DNA of 13,207 nt. Origin: an uncultured bacterium. Its GTDB lineage: Bacteria > Eisenbacteria > RBG-16-71-46 > CAIMUX01. Under the pieces are notes generated by a model. That model saw only the letters and a program-made list of their open reading frames with translations. It was not told where the DNA came from and made no database searches. Below are positions 7,315 through 13,207 of the stretch, piece after piece. The stretch lies in NCBI GenBank assembly GCA_946886185.1, contig CAMPIC010000024.1, positions 1-13,207 on the forward strand. Direction: 5' to 3'. Numbering within the stretch: the first letter of the stretch is position 1; every line of letters begins with the position of its first letter. The translations under genes and the position numbers were made by a program.

Positions 7315-7919
7315 TCGACCGGATTCGCGGGCGACTCGTGAGCAAGGGCGGTTCTTCGATCCTGCTCGAGACCGGATCGTTCGTCCTCGATGTGCTCGTG
7401 CCGCTCTCGACCATGGAGTCGTTGCAAGGCCAGCGGTCCGAAGTCGATCTCTACACGCATCTGCAATGGCGGGAAGAGGGCCCGCAGCTCTTCGGATTCG
7501 CTACTACGGAAGAGCGCCAGTTCTTCCGGCTGCTCCTACAGGTGCAGGGAGTCGGGCCGCGCATCGCTCTCGCCATCCTCGCGCATATGCCTCCGGCCGA
7601 CCTGGTGGCGCGGCTCAAGGAGCGTTCCGAGGCCGCGTTCACGCTCGTTCCGGGAGTGGGAAAGAAGACGGCGGGGCGGATCCTGGTCGAGCTCGGCCCG
7701 ACGGCGGACAAGATGGACCTGGCCGGCCGCGCGGTTTCGCCCGCGACGCCGCGTCCCGATGAAGACGCGCTCCAGGCGCTGACCGCGCTGGGCTATGCGG
7801 CGCGCGATGCGCAGAAGGCTCTCGAGGATGTGCTCGCGAGCAACGGGCCGCTCGAGCTGGAGGAGCAGGTGCGTCGTGCGCTCCGCCGGATGAGCCAGCG
7901 CTCCGCGCGCGGTCAGTGA
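7311..7919 (+). CDS. ruvA: Holliday junction branch migration protein RuvA
   Basis: Tetrameric DNA-binding protein that recognises Holliday junctions and loads the RuvB helicase. It has 202 residues, the normal length. Domain I starts MIDRIRGRLV (1-10). Two helix-hairpin-helix motifs are clear, VQGVGPRIALAIL (78-90) and VPGVGKKTAGRILVEL (113-128). A charged linker leads to the RuvB-contacting domain III (about 150-194, EDALQALTALGY onward). The start codon is shared with the ruvC stop in an ATGA overlap, with GGGAG upstream. The C-terminal coding segment is partly duplicated just beyond the stop. No ruvB follows in the window, so it is either unlinked or elsewhere. Confidence 0.95.
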   Translation: MIDRIRGRLVSKGGSSILLETGSFVLDVLVPLSTMESLQGQRSEVDLYTHLQWREEGPQLFGFATTEERQFFRLLLQVQGVGPRIALAILAHMPPADLVARLKERSEAAFTLVPGVGKKTAGRILVELGPTADKMDLAGRAVSPATPRPDEDALQALTALGYAARDAQKALEDVLASNGPLELEEQVRRALRRMSQRSARGQ

Positions 7920-7982
7920 AGGTTCCGGTGTCTCGAGAGCACAGCCACCGCTCCCCGCGCTCCGCCGGATGAGCCAGCGCTC
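7878..7982 (+). repeat. Exact 26-bp direct repeat of the ruvA tail
   Basis: The 26 bases at 7878-7903, inside ruvA and encoding roughly ALRRMSQR, recur identically at 7957-7982 in the spacer after the ruvA stop. The offset is 79 bp. The flanks are also similar: both copies are followed by an alternating CGCGCGC stretch. This looks like a local segmental duplication or the remnant of an ancestral longer 3' end. It carries no mobile-element features. Confidence 0.75.
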
Positions 7983-8103
7983 TCGCGCGCAAGCGGCGCT
8001 CGCGAGCTAAGGACCGTTCCTGGGGTTCGGCCTGCGGCAATTGTGATAGTGTGCGTGCGCAGTCGTCATCCAGGCGCTGTGTGACTTCGAACCGGAGACA
8101 TTC

Positions 8104-8958
8104 ATGCGACGTTCCGTCCCGTTTTTGTTCACCGTCGCTTCGCTCGTGGTGTTGGCTGGATTCGGAGGCGGCCTATCCGCCGCAGCCGATGCCGACACGC
8201 CGGCGACTGTTGCACCCTCGGTTGGCGCGCCTGCGGCCGATGCGCCCGCAGCGGAAGCGTCCGGATCCGGCGCACTCCTAGCCCAGGCTTCTCCTCCTCC
8301 CTCCGAGCCTCCGCCTTTGCTGAATCTGCAGATTTTTCCAAAGGACACACCCCGGTCCGAAGTCATCCAGACCATGCGGCAGTTCTGTTTCGCTCTGGGA
8401 GTGCGGTGCGAGCATTGCCATGTGGAGGAAAAGCCCGACGGCACCCAGGATTTCGCTTCCGATGAGAACCCGAACAAGGACAAGGCTCGGGCCATGATCC
8501 GGATGGCGAATCGGATCAACCAGGAGCTCTTGGCGACCATTCCCGATCGACACGATCCGCCCATCGGAGTCACTTGCTACACCTGCCATCACGGTCTTCC
8601 ATATCCGGAAACGCTCGTCGATCGGCTTCGCGATACCGGATCCCCCGACTCCGCGGTGGCCGAGTTGCGACAATTGCGCGAGACCGCGGATCTGGGCCGC
8701 TTCGATGTCAGCGAGCGCGGAGTCCTCGAATCGGCGCGCACCCTCGCCGCCGCCGGGCATTCCATGCAAGCGCTGGCCGTGCTCGCGGAGAACGCGGCCA
8801 TCCACCCCGAGTCGAACGCGACGCACATGACGATCGCGGAGATCCACGCCGCGAACGGCGACACGGTGCAGGCGATCCAGACACTGAAGGTGGTTCTGAC
8901 GAAGGATCCAGAGAACCGGCGCGCGCGGCAGATGATGGAGCGCTGGTCCCAGCGATGA
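8104..8958 (+). CDS. Exported diheme c-type cytochrome with TPR-like C-terminus
   Basis: A 284-residue secreted protein. Residues 2-3 are Arg, followed by a hydrophobic core (about 6-20) and an Ala-rich cleavage region near SAAADA (25-30). An Ala/Pro-rich low-complexity stretch (about 31-72) then links to the globular part. Two heme c attachment motifs are present, CEHCH (102-106) and CYTCH (158-162). The surrounding sequence (IQTMRQFCFALGVRCEHCHV, NKDKARAMIRMANRINQELL) resembles the periplasmic cytochrome c domain related to the photosynthetic reaction centre cytochrome subunit, which is widespread in non-phototrophic Acidobacteria-like genomes. The C-terminal third (about 205-280) is helical with two TPR-like repeats (AAAGHSMQALAVLAENAAIHPE and HAANGDTVQAIQTLKVVLTKDPE). 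GGAGA lies 5 bases before the ATG. It probably acts in periplasmic electron transfer; its partner is unknown. Confidence 0.88.
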   Translation: MRRSVPFLFTVASLVVLAGFGGGLSAAADADTPATVAPSVGAPAADAPAAEASGSGALLAQASPPPSEPPPLLNLQIFPKDTPRSEVIQTMRQFCFALGVRCEHCHVEEKPDGTQDFASDENPNKDKARAMIRMANRINQELLATIPDRHDPPIGVTCYTCHHGLPYPETLVDRLRDTGSPDSAVAELRQLRETADLGRFDVSERGVLESARTLAAAGHSMQALAVLAENAAIHPESNATHMTIAEIHAANGDTVQAIQTLKVVLTKDPENRRARQMMERWSQR

Positions 8959-9124
8959 GCTCATGAAGCGATCAGCATGACCCGACTGCGGCGCCAAGTG
9001 GGGTGTCGCGGTGTCGCGCCGGACCCGTGATCCCGAGAGCGAGCGGCCAATCCGAGACGCTGGCAACCAAGCCGCTGTGCCCGGGAATGTCGGCGACCAG
9101 GATCCCATCGTCCAGCAGATGACT

Positions 9125-10333
9125 TCAGAACTTCCATTGGAATCCCAGACCGAACAGCACCGCGTCCAGGTTCTGGCGGCGGCTATGCCAATCGGGGGCC
9201 GAAGTGTGGCGATGGTAGTAGCGAACGTATCCGGTCAATTGCATCGTTTCGTCCGACTCGCCATCCACTCCCGGAAGTATCCAGCTTCCCGGAACCGTCG
9301 TCTGGAACTCATACTCCATCGAGTGTCCCGAGTCGAGCTTGGCGTCGACGGACATGTACGGTTCTGGTTCTGAATAGGCGGGCTTGAAGAAGTAGGCGCG
9401 ACCTTGGGTGTAGCTCCGCACTCCGAACTCCACCGTGACGCGGTCGGAGAAGGCGTGACGGCGAAGACGTCCGTGGATGGTCTCCGATCTCACCTTCCAA
9501 TCGTCCCAGTAGTGGCGATATCCGACCTCCAATGCGCTCGACGCCGACAGTTTCCAATTGGCGCGCAGGCCCGCTGCTTTCCGTTGTCGCCGATCGGGGT
9601 GGCGTGGCTCGTATAGCCTGGCCTCGCGTCGCTGGGGATCGACGATCGTCACCACCTGGTAGCCATCCGTCAACATCCCGTCGAGATCGGAGTACCAAAG
9701 GTCCGCCTGCCCAATTGCTCTTCGGTGCAACGTCTGGGTCAAGGTGGCGGAGAGAGTGGTCACGTCCCGGCGACGTCGCCAGTCGCGCGTGGTGGGGAAG
9801 ACTCGGTCCCAACTGTGTAGAACGCTCCACTGGAGCTCTGTGTTGTTGAGCGCGAAGGGATGAGTTGCGGCGAACGCGACGGTGGTCGAGGAATAGTCGT
9901 GCTCGTCGCTGCGCAGCACATCGAGGGCCAGGGTCTGCTTGCCGAGAAGGTGACGCGCGCCGACTCCGAACTCGGTGCGGAGCTCGTCCAGTCCGGTTCC
10001 GCCCCCGCTCTCCTTTCGGGATGCGGAGGTGATGCCATCGATTTCGAATCGGCTCCGCATCGAGGCGGAAGTGACGGCATCGACGAGCATGCGGCCGGAA
10101 ATGCTCGACTGTGGAGAGACTCGTTTCGAGACGGAAACGACCGGCATCCACACGCTGAGCCCGAAATTGTCCGTGTAGGAGTTGATCTGGACTTGTAGTT
10201 CGTCTTCTGGAAGGTCTCCCGCGGCCGGCGCGGCGCCCACACAGAGCAGCGCAGGCAAGATCCATCGCATGACGATGGGTGTGGCAGCGGAATTACGAAT
10301 GGCGCGGAGAGAGAAGGCCCCTCTCGGAGTCAT
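9125..10333 (-). CDS. DUF3570-type outer membrane beta-barrel protein
   Basis: A predicted exported protein of 402 residues. A hydrophobic signal segment, MRWILPALLCVGAAPAAG, lies at residues 22-39. The mature chain shows alternating polar and aromatic strands and ends in ...GLGFQWKF, with the C-terminal Phe typical of outer-membrane barrels. The segments GRMLVDAVTSASMRSRFE and IDGITSAS resemble the DUF3570 family, whose genes usually sit next to DUF4266 lipoprotein genes, as here. The ATG at 10333 overlaps the TGA of the preceding DUF4266 gene (ATGA), which favours this start. An internal ATG at 10270 would give a cleaner signal peptide of normal length and is a real alternative. It is the third gene of the minus-strand cassette. 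Function is unproven; a pore or structural partner for the envelope redox proteins is inferred. Confidence 0.78.
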   Translation of the reverse strand: MTPRGAFSLRAIRNSAATPIVMRWILPALLCVGAAPAAGDLPEDELQVQINSYTDNFGLSVWMPVVSVSKRVSPQSSISGRMLVDAVTSASMRSRFEIDGITSASRKESGGGTGLDELRTEFGVGARHLLGKQTLALDVLRSDEHDYSSTTVAFAATHPFALNNTELQWSVLHSWDRVFPTTRDWRRRRDVTTLSATLTQTLHRRAIGQADLWYSDLDGMLTDGYQVVTIVDPQRREARLYEPRHPDRRQRKAAGLRANWKLSASSALEVGYRHYWDDWKVRSETIHGRLRRHAFSDRVTVEFGVRSYTQGRAYFFKPAYSEPEPYMSVDAKLDSGHSMEYEFQTTVPGSWILPGVDGESDETMQLTGYVRYYHRHTSAPDWHSRRQNLDAVLFGLGFQWKF

Positions 10334-10641
10334 CCGCATCCGCACCCTCCGCCCCGAGCTCCGGTTGCGCCGGTCGATCCCTCGCGATAGTCGAGGTGGT
10401 GTTGCTTGGCTTTCACGTCGAGTGGGTTCTCGTCGAACATCATGATCGGATCGGAAAGTTGATCCCGCTCCCACGGCTGGACGGCCGCGCATCCCGAAAC
10501 CAGAAACATCGACCCGAGCAGCAGCGCCCGAGTCCACCGATGAATCAGCGCATGGTGAATCCGTAGCACTCCGAGACGCGTCGGGATGCCTCGGGCACGC
10601 GTCTCGGCTCCTCTCGGCGCATGGTGCGAGGACTCCGTCAT
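10330..10641 (-). CDS. DUF4266-type small lipoprotein with a Gly-rich Cys-Gly-Cys tail
   Basis: A 103-residue product. A basic, hydrophobic N-terminal segment (ALLLGSMFLVSG) ends in the lipobox VSG-C51, predicting a lipid-anchored mature peptide of only 53 residues. It starts CAAVQPWERDQLSDPIMMFD and ends RGGGCGCG. The WER...L...M pattern and GGGCGC tail match the DUF4266 family as I recall it. Residues 87-93 read EGSTGAT, resembling the (D)GxSGAT site at which ApbE attaches FMN by a phosphoester bond. The ATG at 10641 shares ATGA with the upstream stop, and its own stop shares ATGA with the DUF3570 start. The n-region is long (about 37 residues); an in-frame GTG at 10569 would give a more ordinary signal peptide. 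Likely role: small envelope redox or metal-binding partner of the DUF3570 barrel (inference). Confidence 0.8.
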   Translation of the reverse strand: MTESSHHAPRGAETRARGIPTRLGVLRIHHALIHRWTRALLLGSMFLVSGCAAVQPWERDQLSDPIMMFDENPLDVKAKQHHLDYREGSTGATGARGGGCGCG

Positions 10642-11633
10642 CGGATCTCGAACTCCCCACTCAGCCCCGTGCGATCTTCTCCGTCTCGAATCATGAGTCG
10701 ATATCCGGTCCCGGTTCCCCAACGCGTGGGGATCGGTCGGCTTGCGAAGCCGGTGTTGGCGGCACTGTCTTTGTAAACATCGAGGAATTTTCCATCCTGG
10801 AAGACGAGTATGTCGACGGAGACGCCGGCGGCGCAAGACCACTGGGTTTCGATCGTTTCCCCGCGCTCGACCGTCGAACCCGCGAGCGGGTGGGTCACGG
10901 AGATTCCTGCTCCCGCTTCGCAGATCGAGAAGAGCGGGCTCACCGACGACCGCCCTTCCTCGTCCCGAATCCGAATTCGGAATCCTCCTCCGCTGCCCCA
11001 GGAAGCCGGAATCGACTCGATGCGCACGACTCCCGGCGCCCCCGTTTCCATGATCTCGGTCACGATCTTCCCGTCGCGCATGAGTTCGATGATGTGCGAC
11101 GAAGGCGTCGGAGCCCACCATTCGACGGAGCGGGACGATCCGTGCTCCCAGAGCGCGTAGGGATCCGGGTAGAGGACGCGGATCGTTGTCGGATAGCGGA
11201 CATTCCAGACCACTCCATGGCATTGATAGCACGACGGCGCGTACGTCTGGAGACGATGTCCGTCCGGAAGATCGAGCATCGACCATCCGCCCTTCAGGTC
11301 GGCGTGATGGCATCGATAGTCGGTGCAGTTGCCTCCGCCGAGATAGGGATCCTCGGAGCCCGGCGGATGCAGAGCGCCATCCAAGGACTGAGTGTGATCG
11401 GACGGAACGACCGGCTTGCCTCCCTCCAGTACGTCGCATCCGGTCCCGGTCATGACAGCCAGCGCAACGAGCACGAATGCGACGCGCCGGCGACGGAGGA
11501 AGCGCGCGCGGCGGCTCGGTTGAAAGCGCTCGCGACCCTGGCGTTGATAGGCGCACTCGGGCGGAGGGCGAAGCGTCGGATCGCCGGCGTCCGCCGTGGG
11601 GGTCTCTGCACCGTCGTCGGTAGGGGCGCGCAT
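10638..11633 (-). CDS. Secreted CX4CH/CXXCH heme-type lipoprotein with two Ig-like repeats
   Basis: A 331-residue predicted envelope protein. RRRR (47-50) and a hydrophobic run (51-61) precede a probable lipid-anchor Cys66 in MTGTGC; this lipobox is imperfect. The redox part has CTDYRCH (103-109), a CX4CH arrangement, followed by CYQCH (135-139), a classical heme c site. This CX4CH...CXXCH pairing is like a domain known from Geobacter multiheme proteins. Two related beta-sandwich repeats follow, at about 153-237 and 243-331, each ending in G(G/T)G(F/Y)R(I/L)xIRD-E/GxR, resembling Kre9/KNH-like extracellular Ig-type domains. ATG 11633 has an excellent AGGAAGG at a 5-base spacing (minus strand, 11645-11639). 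The next possible start codon is inside the signal segment, so this start is well supported. It is the first gene of the minus-strand cassette and diverges from the diheme gene at a shared CATG. Confidence 0.75.
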   Translation of the reverse strand: MRAPTDDGAETPTADAGDPTLRPPPECAYQRQGRERFQPSRRARFLRRRRVAFVLVALAVMTGTGCDVLEGGKPVVPSDHTQSLDGALHPPGSEDPYLGGGNCTDYRCHHADLKGGWSMLDLPDGHRLQTYAPSCYQCHGVVWNVRYPTTIRVLYPDPYALWEHGSSRSVEWWAPTPSSHIIELMRDGKIVTEIMETGAPGVVRIESIPASWGSGGGFRIRIRDEEGRSSVSPLFSICEAGAGISVTHPLAGSTVERGETIETQWSCAAGVSVDILVFQDGKFLDVYKDSAANTGFASRPIPTRWGTGTGYRLMIRDGEDRTGLSGEFEIR

Positions 11634-11645
11634 GGTATCCTTCCT
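11622..11645. promoter_or_regulatory. Back-to-back ribosome binding sites around a shared CATG start
   Basis: On the plus strand, AGGGG (11622-11626) precedes ATG 11632-11634. On the minus strand, AGGAAGG (11645-11639) precedes ATG 11633-11631. Both spacers are 5 bases. The CATG palindrome at 11631-11634 supplies both start codons, so each ribosome binding site lies within the 5' coding sequence of the opposite gene. Promoters for each direction must then lie inside the opposing gene. I saw no convincing -10/-35 pair in either. Confidence 0.5.
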
Positions 11646-12210
11646 GATGAGCCCGACACGCTGGACGCCCCTCGAGCACCGGTTCCGGATCGTTCCGGTC
11701 GTCCTCTCCCTGCTCGTCGCCGGTACTGTCGTCGAGAAAGTCGATGCATCTCCCGAGCTCTTCGATCAGCTCTGTGCGAACTGCCACGTGAATGATTCGC
11801 CGACCTGTGCCGGTTGCCACAACCATCGCGGTGAACTGATCGCCAGCACCGATCGCGCCGTCTATGCGCCGGGGCAGTTGGTTCGCGTGACTCTCTTCGG
11901 GGGCACCGAGCCCGGGTGGGTCAGGGGCATTCTATACGACGAGGAAGGAAACGAGATCGATCGGGCCGCGGGACCGACGGAGACCGGCGACGACGGATCG
12001 CCTGCGGACTCGGTCGGCTTTCCCATTCCGTTCACCGCTCCGGCGCCCCTGGTCGCGGGAAGGCACACCTGGCGCGCGGCCTACTACGGCGTATTCCAAC
12101 CGGTCGAGATGACGCACGACGAGGAATGGACTCCCGTCACCGTGGTCGTCGACACGACCACGACCCATTCCTGGGGCACACTCAAGAACAGGTTCCGAGG
12201 CGGAAACTGA
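11632..12210 (+). CDS. Secreted diheme protein with beta-sandwich domain
   Basis: A 192-residue predicted exported protein. A hydrophobic segment VPVVLSLLVAGTVV (21-34) follows basic residues. CANCH (48-52) and CAGCH (59-63) are two heme c motifs only six residues apart. The rest, from about residue 66, looks like an all-beta extracellular domain with YAPGQLVRVTLFGG and FTAPAPLVAGRHTWRAAYYG, a style seen in secreted multiheme-associated domains. I do not recognise the family. I chose ATG 11632 because AGGGG (11622-11626) lies 5 bases upstream. The ATG at 11647 is preceded by TTCCTG with no ribosome binding site, yet would give a shorter n-region. The gene diverges from the minus-strand lipoprotein operon with overlapping start codons, so the two sides are likely co-controlled. 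It converges on the ABC exporter gene with a 34-bp gap. Confidence 0.75.
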   Translation: MVSFLMSPTRWTPLEHRFRIVPVVLSLLVAGTVVEKVDASPELFDQLCANCHVNDSPTCAGCHNHRGELIASTDRAVYAPGQLVRVTLFGGTEPGWVRGILYDEEGNEIDRAAGPTETGDDGSPADSVGFPIPFTAPAPLVAGRHTWRAAYYGVFQPVEMTHDEEWTPVTVVVDTTTTHSWGTLKNRFRGGN

Positions 12211-12244
12211 ACGATTCCGGAAGAGTTGTCGAGACGGCTCGCTG

Positions 12245-13207
12245 TCAGGACGCGGCGTCCGCCTCGCGGCGCCACTCCAGCTCGTAGTACCGCGCGTACA
12301 GGCCCCCGTGCGCGAGGAGCTGCTCGTGTGTGCCTTCTTCCGCGAGCTGCCCCTTGTGCAGGACCAGGATCCGGTCGACGTGCTGGATCGTGGAAAGGCG
12401 GTGCGCGATCACGAGGCTGGTCCGGCCGGCTAGCAGGACCTCCAGGGCGTGGCGGATCTTCTGCTCGGTCTGCGTGTCGACGCTCGAAGTCGCTTCGTCC
12501 AGCACCAGGATCGGCGGATCGTGCGCCAGTGCGCGCGCGAAGCAGACGAGCTGGCGTTCTCCGACCGAGAGGCGATTGCCTCGCTCTCCGACTTCCACGC
12601 GTCCTTCCCGCACGAATCGATCCCGCAGCGCGTCCGCTCCCACGGCGGCGAGCGCGTTCTCGATTTGCGCAGGAGTGAGACCCTCGCGCAATCCGACGTT
12701 GAGGCTCAGGCTTCCGCTCCAGAGGAAGCTCTCCTGTTGGACCACGCCGATGTGGCGGCGAAGCGTGGGGAGCGGCCATTCGCGCACGTCGACACCGTCG
12801 ATCAGGATCGATCCCGAGTCGACGTCGTAGAAGCGCGTGAGCAGGTTCGAGAGCGTGGTCTTACCCGCCCCGGTGTGTCCGACGATGGCGACCGCTTCTC
12901 CGGGCGCAACGCGGAACGAGATTCCTCGCAGCACTTCTTCGCCAGGGATGTAGCTGAACCGGACATCGCGGAACTCCACCTCTCCGACCACCGCCGGCCC
13001 GTGCGCACTCCCGCGAGTGTGGTCGGAAGTGCGGGTGTCACTCCCGCTCCGGGAGTGCTCGGAGGCATGCGTGTCACTTCCGGTCCGGGAGTAGTCGGCG
13101 AAGACGGTTGCGACCGAGTTGCGGCCGTTCGTCGCAGCGACCGTATCGGGGAGTCGGGGATTGGCGGGACTCTGGATGGTGGGTTCGGTGTCGAGCAGCT
13201 CGAAGAT
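12245..13207 (-). CDS. ABC exporter, C-terminal part with ATPase domain (partial)
   Basis: The reading frame is open to the right edge, so only the last 320 residues are visible. The fragment begins IFELLDTEP, the usual helix after the transmembrane domain of fused ABC exporters (MsbA/LmrA-like half-transporters). The nucleotide-binding domain has Walker A GHTGAGKT (110-117), Q-loop Gln near 157, signature LSVGE (213-217), Walker B ILVLDE (233-238) and H-loop His269 in IAHRLST. All ATPase elements are intact. LSVGE replaces LSGGQ, a common variant in this group. Residues about 39-71 are an unusual Ser/Thr/Gly/Asp/His-rich repeat between the two domains. The substrate cannot be told from this part. 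A partner half-transporter gene often lies adjacent, but the relevant side is outside the window. Confidence 0.92.
   Translation of the reverse strand: MFELLDTEPTIQSPANPRLPDTVAATNGRNSVATVFADYSRTGSDTHASEHSRSGSDTRTSDHTRGSAHGPAVVGEVEFRDVRFSYIPGEEVLRGISFRVAPGEAVAIVGHTGAGKTTLSNLLTRFYDVDSGSILIDGVDVREWPLPTLRRHIGVVQQESFLWSGSLSLNVGLREGLTPAQIENALAAVGADALRDRFVREGRVEVGERGNRLSVGERQLVCFARALAHDPPILVLDEATSSVDTQTEQKIRHALEVLLAGRTSLVIAHRLSTIQHVDRILVLHKGQLAEEGTHEQLLAHGGLYARYYELEWRREADAAS
12995..13093 (-). repeat. In-frame 36-bp tandem repeat in the ABC exporter linker
   Basis: Read on the minus strand, units lie at 13093-13058, 13057-13022 and 13021-12995 (partial, one codon shorter in register). They encode 12-residue units YSRTGSDTHASE, HSRSGSDTRTSD and the remnant HTRGSAHGP. 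The period is a multiple of three, so copy-number change would keep the frame. The repeat is in the flexible joint between the transmembrane and ATPase domains. Confidence 0.75.

Noticed and set aside
7998..8007. GCTCGCGAGC palindrome as a terminator after ruvA
   Set aside because: The stem has no loop space and no following T run. It is a short GC-rich palindrome likely by chance.
9002..9017. Tandem GGTGTCGC doublet
   Set aside because: Two copies of an 8-mer in GC-rich DNA are not notable and no wider array follows.
8278..9108. Minus-strand open frame opposite the diheme cytochrome gene
   Set aside because: The plus frame has a signal peptide, two CxxCH motifs and a ribosome binding site. 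The minus frame shows nothing recognisable.
10334..10660. N-terminal extension of the DUF3570 frame up to 10660
   Set aside because: The added residues are Arg/Ser-rich and unconserved-looking, and they overlap the DUF4266 gene in another frame. The ATGA junction at 10333 gives a better start.
10642..11826. Long upstream extension of the DUF4266 frame
   Set aside because: It is the shadow of the heme-type lipoprotein gene. The real start is set by the ATGA overlap at 10641.
12211..12244. TTCCGGAA palindrome as a bidirectional terminator between convergent genes
   Set aside because: It is only 8 bp, has no loop and no T tract.

Overview
This is a GC-rich bacterial window with short intergenic gaps, Shine-Dalgarno (SD) led starts and no tRNA, rRNA, CRISPR array, transposase or phage gene. 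The gene mix is a heme A synthase, several secreted proteins carrying CxxCH heme c motifs, an EF-G-like factor, YebC, RuvC and RuvA. It suggests an aerobically respiring, Gram-negative-type bacterium with an outer membrane. The style resembles deep-branching FCB-group or Acidobacteria-like lineages such as Candidatus Eisenbacteria; that placement is inference.

Left part (1-3406): a heme A synthase (ctaA, +) has an extra N-terminal membrane domain joined by a low-complexity linker. It runs convergently into, and overlaps by 8 bp, a large minus-strand Rossmann-fold protein whose function I cannot assign. A 396-bp gap (3407-3802) holds only weak hairpins and a weak promoter candidate.

Middle part (3803-8958, all +): an EF-G-like translational GTPase, yebC, ruvC and ruvA form a probable operon, with ruvC and ruvA sharing an ATGA stop/start overlap. 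No ruvB follows. A 26-bp stretch of the ruvA tail is exactly repeated just after the gene. Next comes an exported diheme c-type cytochrome with a TPR-like C-terminus.

Right part (9125-12210): a compact redox cassette. On the minus strand, a CX4CH/CXXCH lipoprotein, a small DUF4266-type lipoprotein with a Cys-Gly-Cys tail and a DUF3570-type outer-membrane barrel are joined by two successive 4-bp ATGA overlaps. A secreted diheme protein diverges from them on the plus strand, and the two start codons share the same CATG palindrome. The small lipoprotein also carries an EGSTGAT sequence resembling the ApbE flavinylation site. Together these suggest a cell-envelope electron-transfer module, which is the most novel content here.

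Right edge (12245-13207): the C-terminal part of an ABC exporter with a fused ATPase domain runs off the window. It has a repeat-rich linker before the nucleotide-binding domain.
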